Below are positions 22,701 through 36,400 of a stretch of 64,000 nucleotides of DNA, piece after piece (position 1 is the first letter of the stretch; each line of letters begins with the position of its first letter). The DNA is from Conus ventricosus (taxonomy: Eukaryota > Mollusca > Gastropoda > Neogastropoda > Conidae). The notes below the pieces were generated by a model. That model was not told where the DNA came from and ran no database searches. It worked only from the letters and a program-made list of their open reading frames with translations. A program made the position numbers and the translations under genes. Location: NCBI GenBank assembly GCA_018398815.1, contig CM031621.1:713715-777714 (forward strand). Direction: 5' to 3'.

Positions 22701-25700
22701 GCCTGGAATGCAGACAGCTGATGTCCTGATTGTTGTCCTGGCCTGCCCAGAACAACTCTGCGCTGTCAGTCAGCTCAGACGTTCAGTCACAGATAGAAAA
22801 TGCCTGGAATGCAGACAGCTGATGTCCTGATTGTTGTCCTGGCCTGCCCAGAACAACTCTGCGCCGTCAGTCAGCTAGAAAATGCCTGGAATGCAGACAG
22901 CTGATGTCCTGATTGTTGTCCTGGCCTGCCCAGAACAACTCTGCGCTGTCAGTCAGCTCAGCCGTTCAGTCACAGATAGAAAATGCCTGGAATGCAGACA
23001 GCTGATGTCCTGATTGTTGTCCTGGCCTGCCCAGAACAACTCTGCGCCGTCAGTCAGCTAGAAAATGCCTGGAATGCAGACAGCTGATGTCCTGATTGTT
23101 GTCCTGGCCTGCCCAGAACAACTCTGCGCTGTCAGTCAGCTCAGCCGTTCAGTCACAGATAGAAAATGCCTGGAATGCAGACAGCTGATGTCCTGATTGT
23201 TGTCCTGGCCTGCCCAGAACAACTCTGCGCCGTCAGTCAGATAGAAAATGCCTGGAATGCAGACAGCTGATGTCCTGATTGTTGTCCTGGCCTGCCCAGA
23301 ACAACTCTGCGCCGTCAGTCAGATAGAAAATGCCTGGAATGCAGACAGCTGATGTCCTGATTGTTGTCCTGGCCTGCCCAGAACAACTCTGCGCCGTCAG
23401 TCAGATAGAAAATGCCTGGAATGCAGACAGCTGATGTCCTGATTGTTGTCCTGGCCTGCCCAGAACAACTCTGCGCCGTCAGTCAGATAGAAAATGCCTG
23501 GAATGCAGACAGTTGATGTCCTGATTGTTGTCCTGGCCTGCCCAGAACAACTCTGCGCCGTCAGTCAGATAGAAAATGCCTGGAATGCAGACAGTTGATG
23601 TCCTGATTGTTGACCTGGCATGCCCAGAACAACTTTGCGCCGTCAGTCAGAGAAAGAAAATGCCTGGAATGCAGACAGCTGATGTCCTGATTGTTGTCCT
23701 GGCCTGCCCAGAACAACTCTGCGCCGTCAGTCAGCTCAGCCGTTCAGTCAGATAGAAAATGCCTGGAATGCAGACAGCTGATGTCCTGATTGTTGTCCTG
23801 GCCTGCCCAGAACAACTCTGCGCCGTCAGTCAGAGATAGAAAATGCCTGGAATGCAGACAGCTGATGTCCTGATTGTTGTCCTGGCCTGCCCAGAACAAC
23901 TCTGCGCCGTCAGTCAGCTCAGCCGTTCAGTCACAGATAGAAAATGCCTGGAATGCAGACAGTTGATGTCCTGATTGTTGTCCTGGCATGCCCAGAACAA
24001 CTCTGCGCCGTCAGTCGGCTCAGCTGTTCAGTCACAGATAGAAAATGCCTGGAATGCAGACAGCTGATGTCCTGATTGTTGTCCTGGCCTGCCCAGAACA
24101 ACTCTGCGCCGTCAGTCAGCTCAGCCGTTCAGTCAGAGATAGAAAATGCCTGGAATGCAGACAGCTGATGTCCTGATTGTTGTCCTGGCCTGCCCAGAAG
24201 AACTCTGCGCTGTCAGTTAGCTCAGCCGTTCAGTCAGAGATAGAAAATGCCTGGAATGCAGACAGTTGATGTCCTGATTGTTGTCCTGGCATGCCCAGAA
24301 CAACTTTGCACTGTCAGTCAGCTCAGCCGTTCAGTCACAGATAGAAAATGCCTGGAATGCAGACAGTTGATGTCCTGATTGTTGTCCTGGCCTGCCCAGA
24401 ACAACTCTGCGCTGTCAGTCAGCTCAGCCGTTCAGTCACAGATAGAAAATGCCTGGAATGCAGACAGTTGATGTCCTGATTGTTGTCCTGGCATGCCCAG
24501 AACAACTCTGCGCTGTCAGTCAGCTCAGCCGTTCAGTCACAGATAGAAAATGCCTGGAATGCAGACAGCTGATGTCCTGATTGTTGTCCTGGCCTGCCCA
24601 GAACAACTTTGCACTGTCAGTCAGCTCAGCCGTTAAGTCAGAGAAAGAAAATGCCTGGAATGCAGACAGCTGATGTCCTGATTGTTGTCCTGGCCTGCCC
24701 AGAACAACTCTGCGCTGTCAGTCAGAGAAAGAAAATGCCTGGAATGCAGACAGCTGATGTCCTGATTGTTGTCCTGGCCTGCCCAGAACAACTCTGCGCT
24801 GTCAGTCAGATCAGCTGTTCAGTCAGAGAAAGAAAATGCCTGGAATGCAGACAGTTGATGTCATTGTTGTCCTGGCATGCGCTTCAAACCAAATATTTGA
24901 TTCTCCAGATCTATTTTCTTGAGCAAAAAACTGACAAAAAGTAACTCAATGTGCAATGTTAATGGAGACATGTATTGTCATCCCCTGATCTTTATTGGTG
25001 GAGGTCAATAACACCATCAGGAAGCAAAAAGAAGTTAATTTTTCACCCCACCTGCTGCTCTTTGAGGAAAAGCTTGCTTCGTCCAAACTGATGCACCAGG
25101 TCCACTCCCTGACAATGGCACACCGACTGAAGTATGGTGGAACACACTTTGCGGGCATGGTCCAGCCGACTCAAACCTGGATACGTCAACAGAGGCAAGG
25201 ATGAACATCACGCTTTGCTTGCTATACATAACCCTTTGACAGTCTGAAAAACATGATATACACACGCCGAGTAGTTTTGTTTTGTTCCGTGGTAAGTAGT
25301 CCACATGAACGTTTTGAGTCAGAGTATCACCCAAAGAGCTAAAAACAATCAATGATACATGCAGCTGGAACCGGAACAGGAGTGGTTCTAAAAACAGTCT
25401 GCTTCACAACACTGCGTTAAAGGACAGCCATTTAGGGTCATCATCACACAGGAAAGTATAGAACCTTCATGCACATTCTGTCAGATTGAAGCCAGACTGG
25501 CAGGGGGAAAACTACATAGGGTTTATATGTGTGATGCATAGCAAATTAAACCAACTATGTACGTCACACGTATGTAGCAGTCAACCCTTGACAGGCAAAA
25601 CACTTTCTGGTTATCACATTGTGCAGTTTCCAGGCTATTGCCTAAAATTAGTTGTTGTTTTTGCACAGATGCTAAATCAAAAGTAGTCTTCTTTATACAC

Positions 25701-28700
25701 AAAACCACTTCTATCTTATGTTATCATACACAAACGTATTAGTGAAGTGTACAACCAAGTGTTTTTCACTTGAAACCCCTCTGTGTGCACTCAGCACATA
25801 CAGTAAATGGAACTTTGGTAGGTGGTGGAAGGAGAGGGATGGGCTCCACCATCCGTCATGCCGTTTGTAAGGCACAGCCAACCTCCAGCAGTTCACTGCT
25901 CCTACTGCCATCAGGCTGTGAGATGTTCACCTGTAGGCTATGAGATGTTCACCTTTAGGCTATGAGATGTTCACCTGTAGGCTATGAGATGTTCACCTGT
26001 AGGCTATGAGATGTTCACCTTGAGATGTTCACCTGTAGGCTATGAGATGTTCACCTTTAGGCTATGAGATGTTCACCTGTAGGCTAAGAGATGTTCACCT
26101 GTAGGCTATGAGATGTTCACCTGTAGGCTATGAGATGTTCACCTTTAGGCCATGAGATGTTCACCTGTAGGCTATGAGATGTTCACCTGTAGGCTATGAG
26201 ATGTTCACCTGTAGGCCATGAGATGTTCACCTGTAGGCCATGAGATGTTCGCCTGTAGGCTATGAGATGTTCACCTGTAGGCTATGAGATGTTCACCTTT
26301 AGGCTATGAGATGTTCACCTGTAGGCTAAGAGATGTTCACCTGTAGGCTATGAGATGTTCACCTGTAGGCTATGAGATGTTCACCTTTAGGCCATGAGAT
26401 GTTCACCTGTAGGCTATGAGATGTTCACCTGTAGGCCATGAGATGTTCACCTGTAGGCCATGAGATGTTCGCCTGTAGGCTATGAGATGTTCACCTGTAG
26501 GCTATGAGATGTTCACCTGTAGGCTATGAGATGTTCACCTTTAGGCCATGAGATGTTCACCTTTAGGCCATGAGATGTTCACCTGTAGGCCATGAGATGT
26601 TCACCTGTAGGCTATGAGATGTTCACCTGTAGGCTATGAGATGTTCACCTCTAGGCTAAGAGATGTTCACCTGTAGGCTATGAGATGTTCACCTGTAGGC
26701 CATGAGGTGTTCGCCTGTAGGCTATGAGATGTTCACCTGTAGGCTATGAGATGTTCACCTGTAGGCTATGAGATGTTCACCTTTAGGCCATGAGATGTTC
26801 ACCTTTAGGCCATGAGATGTTCACCTTTAGGCCATGAGATGTTCACCTGTAGGCCATGAGATGTTCACCTGTAGGCTATGAGATGTTCACCTGTAGGCTA
26901 TGAGATGTTCACCTCTAGGCTAAGAGATGTTCACCTGTAGGCTATGAGATGTTCACCTTTAGGCTATGAGATGTTCACCTGTAGGCCATGAGATGTTCAC
27001 CTGTAGGCTATGAGATGTTCACCTGTAGGCCATGAGATGTTCACCTGTAGGCCATGAGATGTTCACCTCTAGGCTATGAGATGTTCACCGCTAGGCTATG
27101 AGATGTTCACCTGTAGGCTATGAGATGTTCACCTGTAGGCTATGAGATGTTCACCTTTAGGCTATGAGATGTTCACCTGTAGGCTATGAGATGTTCACCT
27201 CTAGGCTAAGAGATGTTCACCTGTAGGCTATGAGATGTTCACCTTTAGGCTATGAGATGTTCACCTGTAGGCCATGAGATGTTCACCTGTAGGCTATGAG
27301 ATGTTCACCTGTAGGCCATGAGATGTTCACCTGTAGGCCATGAGATGTTCACCTCTAGGCTATGAGATGTTCACCGCTAGGCTATGAGATGTTCACCTGT
27401 AGGCTATGAGATGTTCACCTGTAGGCTATGAGATGTTCACCTTTAGGCTATGAGATGTTCACCTGTAGGCTATGAGATGTTCACCTGTAGGCTATGAGAT
27501 GTTCACCTTTAGGTTGTGAGATGTGCACCTCTAGGCTATGAGATGTTCACCTGTAGGCTATGAGATGTTCACCTTTAGGCTATGAGATGTTCACCTTTAG
27601 GCCATGAGATGTTCACCGAGATATTCACTTTAGGCTATGAGATGTTCACCTTTAGGCTATGAGATGTTCACCTTTAGGCTATGAGATGTTCACCTTTAGG
27701 CCATGAGATGTTCACCGAGATATTCACCTTTAGGCTATGAGATGTTCACCTTTAGGCTATGAGATATTCACCTTTAGGCTATGAGATTTCACCTTTAGGC
27801 TATGAGATGTTCACCTTTAGGCTATGAGATGTTCACCTTTAGGCTATGAGATGTTCAGCTTTAGGCTGTGAGATATTCACCTTAACCTTAAGTTTTTCCA
27901 CCAGACCTCAAGAGCTAGTCTTTTGATTCAGACATTGTGCCATAGTTGTGTGTGCATCAAGCATTTAATACACACAGAATACTTCATTACAACAGGGGAG
28001 TTGTCCTGAGCAGAAAACTCTACACAAAAATCCTCTTTGTTGGATAAACAAGAAAGCTGAAAAACAACACAGGTGGTGCTAGTGCTATGGCAGCTCAATC
28101 TCCCCAGGAACAGTCCAACTATCACAAAGGGAAAATCAATTCTACTGAGGTGATAAAGTTAAACAATACAACACCGTGTCAGACTTGATCAGTTTGTGTT
28201 ATACTACAAGCTCACCAGTTCTTCGTCTCAGTTTCTTCCTGGGTGTGGACGTTCTGCTGGGGGTGACAGGGAAATCCAGCTGCTGCTGTAGCAGTGTGTC
28301 CAGGGGATCACTTTCACTTTCCTCCTCCTCCACACTGTCATCGTGGCCATCTAGGCAGTCTCCTGAGTCTGCCAGAACTCGGTACTCTGATCTCAGAATC
28401 AGGCTGTAGCGCTGTAGGAATTCTGAGTACCGCATTCTGGACAGGACAATGTGATTTTCAACTGTTAAATAGTACGTTTGCATGCATACACATATGAGCC
28501 TGTAAACACACTGGAAAGTATAATGGATTAATTGGAGAGTTTGGGGTGTTTTTTGTTTCTCCACTGGGTTTGCAGAGCTAATACCTCTGAGCATATCTGT
28601 CCTCTCCCTTTTCTCCTCAGGGAATTCCAGTGCAGCACATGCTTTGAGGAGCAGGACAGCTCCTGTCTTTAATCAGGAGGGTCTGATCTATCATGGCCTT

Positions 28701-31700
28701 TAGTTGATGACCTCTAGAGAAAACTGTTTGGATGACCTCTAGAGAAAACTGTTTGGATGACCTCTAGAGAAAACTGTTTGGATGCTTGCAGAACTTCACT
28801 TGGCGTTCAAATTGCTGAGATGATTTAGCAGGGGGCCAGTTCCGCTCTTGGATAAAAGCATTTCTAACCTCTTATGTTTTAGTTAAGAAATATGGGGCTC
28901 GAAGACAAATGAATTTTCTATATAGATATACACTTACAAACATCCACATAACATCAATCGAGCTTCATTCTTTACTATTCATCTTAGCTGTTCAAAAATG
29001 AACTCCACATGAACCCCCTAAATCCTTTTAAGATTTGAAACTCTGGACTTTGTCACTAAATTCTGATTTTCAGGTATAATTTCTAAATTAGGGAAATCTT
29101 AAAAAAATTCCGGAGAGTTGGCAGCTATGCTATAAGGGATCCGTATTGAAGCGATGCTACTGAAATGGTATGGATGACAGAGAAAAAGTCAGTTGACACT
29201 TTCTGTCTAAATACTTACTAAAAAAGATATGTGCAGTTCCTGGTATTGGAGTTTGTCACTGTCTGTAACAGACTCATCCAGTCATTTATTCTCCCCACAC
29301 CCAGGCAGACATACCTTGCTGGGAAGCCTTTCCGACATATATTGACCGATTCAATGGTGCCACACCCAGGCAGACATACCTTGCTGGGAAGCCTTTCCGA
29401 CATATATTGACCGATTCGATGGTGCCACACCCAGGCAGACATACCTTGCTGGGAAGCCTTTCCGACATATATTGACTGATTCGATGGTGCCACACCCAGG
29501 CAGACATACCTTGCTGGGAAGCCTTTCCGACATATATTGACTGATTCGATGGTGCCACACCCAGGCAGACATACCTTGCTGGGAAGCCTTTCCGACATAT
29601 ATTGACTGATTCGATGGTGCCACACCCAGGCAGACATACCTTGCTGGGAAGCCTTTCCGACATATATTGACTGATTCGATGGTGCCACACCCAGGCAGAC
29701 ATACCTTGCTGGGAAGCCTTTCCGACATATATTGACTGATTCGATGGTGCCACAAGCACGCAACTGCTCCAGAACATAAGGGGCCTGGAAAACGTGTGGC
29801 ACGTTGCTGACATTTGGCCTGAGGCAGCGAATGTAGTGCACATCCGACTGTCCTATGAAGGCCATCAGGTCATCCAGCGAGCTCTGAGGACAGCAAACAC
29901 ATATTACACACATCATGTCTGTGTCTACAACACTAAGGCCACTCAGAAAAACAATTACTGTTACACCATAAATGAGCATTTGCTTTCATTTAAAAAATGG
30001 CCATTGCTTACTTTGATGCAACTTGACAAAGTACTTTGCTTGCCTTCAGAGTTTATCATGTAGTATACAGCATTTTTCTTCTTTGAATTTGAACATGACA
30101 CTTTACCTTCAGAGTTTGTCATGTAGCATACAGCATTTTTCTTCTTTGAATTTGAACACTGACACTTTCCTTTTCCAATTCACTCAGCCTGAAGTGGTAG
30201 CTAGAATTTGAGCTGCAAACACATTGTGTTTATGATTTAACCAATCGCTGAAACCATATCAGGTCTCCAGGCTGACCCACCTTAGCATGAACACAATATT
30301 AGGAGCCTAAGTCTACAATGCCGCCTCTGCAACTCAAACTGACCTTGAACTTGGTGAGAACCGTCTTCTTCTTGCGACCGGTGGGGGACTCTGGTTCAGA
30401 GTAAGCGGTGAAGAGATCCTGCAGGAAGGGGTTGTGGCTGGCCATCAGCATGCAGATGAGATCAGCAGGGATGTCGTCCTGTCAGCACACAACACAAGGT
30501 TTTTTGCTTTTTTTTGCTTTTTTCTTTCAAATCCTCACAACAGCTCAATCTTCGGCAATCTCCCCAAATACGACAAAACCGTCAGCAAAATGATGTTGGT
30601 CCCACAAAGGAAGAAGAAGAAGAAGAAACAAGTCTGTCAGTCATCACTGCTTTCTGTTTGCCGAATGAGTGCAGTCAGTCTGTCGGTCATCACTGCTTTC
30701 TGTTCAGTCTGTCGGTCATCACTGCTTTCTGTTCAGTCTGTTGGTCATCACTGCTTTTCTGTTCAGTCTGTCAGTCATCACTGCTTTTCTGTTTAGTCCG
30801 TTGGTCATTACTGCTTTTCTGTTCAGTCTGTCAGTCATCACTGCTTTTCTGTTTAGTCCGTTGGTCATTACTGCTTTTCTGTTCAGTCTGTCAGTCATCA
30901 CTGCTTTTCTGTTTAGTCCGTTGGTCATTACTGCTTTTCTGTTTAGTCTGTTGGTCATTACTGCTTTTCTGTTTAGTCTGTCAGTCATTACTGCTTTTCT
31001 GTTCAGTCTGTCAGTCATCACTGCTTTTCTGTTTAGTCCGTTGGTCATTACTGCTTTTCTGTTTAGTCTGTCAGTCATCACTGCTTTTCTGTTCAGTCTG
31101 TCAGTCATCACTGCTTTTCTGTTTAGTCCGTTGGTCATCACTGCTTTTCTGTTTGCCGCATGAGTGCAGTCTGTCAGTCATCACTGCTTTTCTGTTTAGT
31201 CTGTTGGTCATCACTGCTTTTCTGTTTGCCGCATGAGTGCAGTCTGTCAGTCATCACTGCTTTTCTGTTTGCCGCATGAGTGCAGTCTGTCAGTCATCAC
31301 TGCTTTTCTGTTTAGTCTGTCAGTCATCACTGCTTTTCTGTTTAGTCCGTTGGTCATCACTGCTTTTCTGTTTGCCGCATGAGTGCAGTCTGTCAGTCAT
31401 CACTGCTTTTCTGTTTAGTCTGTTGTCATCACTGCTTTTCTGTTTCGTCTGTTGGTCATCACTGCTTTTCTGTTTAGTCCGTTGGTCATCACTGCTTTTC
31501 TGTTTAGTCCGTTGGTCATCACTGCTTTTCTGTTTAGTCTGTTGGTCATCACTGCTTTTCTGTTTGCCGCCATGAGTGCAGTCTGTCAGTCATCACTGCT
31601 TTTCTGTTTGCCGCATGAGTGCAGTCAGTCTGTCAGTCATCACTGCTTTTCTGTTTGCCGCTATGAGTGCAGTCAGTCTGTCAGTCATCACTGCTTTTCT

Positions 31701-33350
31701 CTTTGCCACATGAGTGCAGTCAGTCTGTCAGTCATCACTGCTTTTCTGTTTGCCACATGAGTGCAGTCAGTCTGTCAGTCATCACTGCTTTTCTGTTTGC
31801 CACATGAGTGCAGTCAGTCTGTCAGTCATCACTGCTTTTCTGTTTGCCACATGAGTGCAGTCAGTCTGTCAGTCATCACTGCTTTTCTCTTTGCCGCATG
31901 AGTGGCAGTCAGTCTGTCATCACTGCTTTTCTCTTTGCCGCATGAGTGCAGTCTGTCAGTCATCACTGCTTTTCTCTTTACCGCATGAGTGGCAGTCAGT
32001 CAGTCAGTCATCACTGCTTTTCTCTTTCCCGCATGAGTGGCAGTCAGTCAGTCATCACTGCTTTTCTCTTTGCCGCATGAGTGGCAGTCAGTCAGTCAGT
32101 CATCACTGCTTTTCTCTTTGCCGCATGAGTGCAGTCAGGATGGAGTAGTGACAACACTGTCTGTGCAAGTGTTAAAGTGACTGGATCAATGCCGAAGCTG
32201 CCCTGTCTCTAACAGGCAGCAAGGTCTCCTGTGTCTTTACAGGCAGCAATGCATCCTAGGTCTGAATAGGAAGCAAACTTCCTTGGGTCTACAGTGGAAA
32301 AAAAGGTTTCTGGAACACATCTATACAAAAAGCAAGCTAATCTGATCTGATTATTAAAGTCTCCACATTTTTTTCAGTTCACTTAAATAATGCTTTATGA
32401 GCCCACTAGGAATTTTTATTTTTACTTTACAGACTTGTTAGAAACACTACATGATGTAAAGTTCATAATATATAAACAATAAACCTGGAACACATCACAG
32501 ATTTATACCCACACAAATCACAAACATCACCATAAAAATACTCACAATCCAGAAAAACTTACAGACACACACTCACATGCATAAATAGATGCACACACAA
32601 ACATGCATGTGCATGCTTGTGCACACACACACACACACGCGCACATACATAGGCACATAAAGGCATAAATACAAAAATCAGAAAACAATCACTTCATTAT
32701 GGAAGCATGAATCTCATTTAAAATCAGTCACTGTGGTAGGACAATATATGCAATCATAGTAAGATTAGTAAAAAGAGGTCTGTTTCTTTTTTTTAAAGTG
32801 CACCTTACGTCATGCTACTCATGTAAAAATAGGATTTATTAAACACACGCATGTATGCACACACATACACCCCATCGCCTCTCCCCAGACCCCCTCCATT
32901 TCCACTTTCACCCACTCTGATGCACCCACACTTTGCTTCAAGTACATGCACGCTCACTAACGCATTCTAACATGCACACAAATCGCCTGCACGCACTCAC
33001 TACAAAGTTGCAGCCCTTTCATTGAAAGTGCGATTCATCATGGTTCAGCACAAATCACCTGCACGCACTCACTACAAAAGCTGCAGCCCTTTCATTGAAA
33101 GTGTGATTCAGCAAGGTTCAGCACACGGACGGCTAAAGAAATTAATTAATTCAGGTAACGAGGCATTCTTGCACATGTTGAGCTCCAACTCTTCCAATTC
33201 CCTACAACCTTAAACGATTGGTGTCAAAGTGTAATGGGAGTACACATACAAACACACAGTGACACACACACTCAAGTATGCAAACACACACACACACATA
33301 CAACGCATACACACTCTCAAGCATGCACACACACACACTCTCTCAAGCAT

Positions 33351-33411
<61 letters not shown>

Positions 33412-36400
33412 CACACACACACACACACACTCACACACAGAGGGAAGGAAACAGGTTCCATTGAACAGTGACAATAAAATGTCCAATAAAAAGCAGTTCA
33501 AAGTTACCCCAGTCCCTCTCTTTCCTCCATCTCAGTCATACTCTACCCCTCTCTCTTTCCTCCATCTCAGTCATACTCTATCCCTCTCTTTCCTCCATCT
33601 CATTCATACTCTATCCCTCTCTCTTTCCTCCATCTCATTTATTCTCTATCCCTCTCTCTTTCCTCCATCTCAGTCACACTCTATCCCTCTCTTTCCCCCA
33701 TCTCATTCATACTCTATCCCTCTCTTTCATCCATCTCATTCACTCTATCCCTCTCTCTTTCCTCCATCTCAGTCATACTCTATCCCTCTCTTTCTTCCAT
33801 CTCATTCATACTCTATCCCTCTCTCTTTCCTCCATCTCATTCATACTCTATCCCTCTCTCTTTCCTCCATCTCATTCATACTCGATCCCTCTCTCTTTCC
33901 TCCATCTCAGTCATACTCTATCCCTCTCTCTTTCCTCCATCTCATTCATACTCTATCCCTCTCTCTTTCCTCCATCTCATTCATACTCTATCCCTCTCTC
34001 TTTCCTCCATCTCATTCATATTCTATCCCTCTCTTTCCTCCATCTCATTCATACTCTATCCCTCTCTCTTTCCTCCATCTCATTCATACTCTATCCCTCT
34101 CTCTTTCCTCCATCTCATTCATACTCTATCCCTCTCTCTTCCTCCATCTCATTCATACTCTATCCCTCTCTCTTTCCTCCATCTCATTCATATTCTATCC
34201 CTCTCTTTCCTCCATCTCAGTCATACTCTATCCCTCTCTCTTTCCTCCACCTCATTCATACTCTATCCCTCTCTTTCCTCCATCTCATTCATACTCTATC
34301 CCTCTCTCTTTCTCCATCTCATTCATACTCCATCCCTCTCTCTTTCCTCCATCTCATTCATACTCTATCCCTCTCTCTTTCCTCCATCTCATTCAGCTCT
34401 ATCCTTCTCTTTCCTCCATCTCATTCATACTCTATCCCTCTCTCTTTCCTCCATCTCATTCACACTCTATCCCTCTCTTTCCTCCATCTCATTCATACTC
34501 TATCCCTCTCTTTCCTCCATCTCATTCACACTCTATCCCTCTCTCTTTCCTCCATCTCATTCATACTCTATCCCTCTCTTTCCTCCATCTCATTCATACT
34601 CTATCCCTCTCTCTTTCCTCCATCTCATTCATACTCTATCCCTCTCTCTTTCCTCCATCTCATTCATACTCTATCCCTCTCTTTCCTCCATCTCATTCAC
34701 ACTCTATCCCTCTCTTTCCTCCATCTCATTCACACTCTATCCCTCTCTCCTCCATCTCAGTCATACTCTATCTCTCTCTTTCCTCCATCTCATTCATACT
34801 CTATCCCTCTCTCTTTCCTCCATCTCATTCATACTCTATCCCTCTCTTTCCTCCATCTCATTCATACTCTATCCCTCTCTTTTTCCTCCATCTCATTCAT
34901 ACTCTATCCCTCTCTCTTTCCTCCATCTCATTCATACTCTATCCCTCTCTCTTTCCTCCATCTCATTCATACTCTATCCCTCTCTCTTTCCTCCATCTCA
35001 TTCACACTCTATCCCTCTCTCTTTCCTCCATCTCATTCATACTCTATCCCTCTCTTTCCTCCGTCTCATTCATACTCTATCCCTCTCTCTTTCCTCCATC
35101 TCATTCATATTCTATCCCTCTCTCTTTCCTCCATCTCATTCATACTCTATCCCTCTCTCTTTCCTCCATCTCATTCATACTCTATCCCTCTCTCTCTTTC
35201 CTCCATCTCATTCATACTCTATCCTCTTCCATCCATTTTCATGACAGGTGAATACATCACTGAAATAAACTGGAAACATGTGTATGTGGATTTCATAATA
35301 CAAAACATTATTTTTTATGCGTATATAGTTTGTAATAATAGACTATTTAAACAATCACATTTATCACCCTCTTCCTCCTCAAAAAACAAAACAAAAAAAC
35401 CTGTATTGTGACTAAACAAGTCTTTGATGTAGCAACATCAATCACAATTTCTTTTGGGGGGCAAACCTTGTTCTTGGGCACCAGGTCGGACACAGCGTAG
35501 TGGACCTCCCCAGCATAATGCTGGACAACAAAGGAAGGGAGGTCAGTGGCAGAGAGCGGTGCTGAGCGCAGGCAGTTCTGGGACTTGGAGCCCAGCTGCA
35601 GAAGTTTGTCCCTCAGAGCCTCCACATCGGACTTTCTGTTCAGGTACACCTCCTGCACAAACCACATCTCACTCCACATCGGACTTTCTGTTCAGGTACA
35701 CCTCCTGCACAAACCACATCTCACTCCACATCGGACTTTCTGTTCAGGTACACCTCCTGCACAAACCACATCTAACTCCACATCACACTTTCTGTTCAGG
35801 TACACCTCCTGCACAAACCACATCTAACTCCACATCAGACTTTCTGTTCAGGTACACCTCCTGCACAAACCACATCTCACTCCACATCAGACTTTCTGTT
35901 CAGGTACACCTGCACAAACCACACCAAACTCCACATCACATGTTCTGTTATGGTACATCTGCACAAACCACACCAAACTCCACATCACACTTTCTGTTCA
36001 GGTACACCTGCACAAACCACACCAAACTCCACATCACACTTTCTGTTCAGGTACACCTCCTGCACAAACCACACCAAACTCCACATCACACTTTCTGTTC
36101 AGGTACACCTCCTGCACAAACCACACCAAACTCCACATCACACTTTCTGTTCAGATACACCTCCTGCACAAACCACACCAAACTCCACATCACACTTTCT
36201 GTTCAGGTACACCTGCACAAACCACACCAAACTCCACATCACACTTTCTGTTCAGGTACATCTGCACAAACCACATCTAACTCCACATCACACTTTCTGT
36301 TCAGGTACACCTCCTGCACAAACCACATCTAACTCCACATCACACTTTCTGTTCAGGTACACCTGCACAAACCCCATCTCACTCCACATCACATGTTCTG

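Noticed and set aside
28216..28400. Acidic converter insert as a novel domain
   Set aside because: A long insert at this place is already typical of class XIX myosins; only its exact sequence differs.
33240..33440. His/Thr repeat protein
   Set aside because: A plain CA microsatellite read in three frames.
33278..35411. Plus-strand open frames of about 650 codons (Ser/Pro/Leu/Ile repeats)
   Set aside because: They are translations of the pyrimidine minisatellite; all frames stay open because the unit has no stop, and there is no domain.
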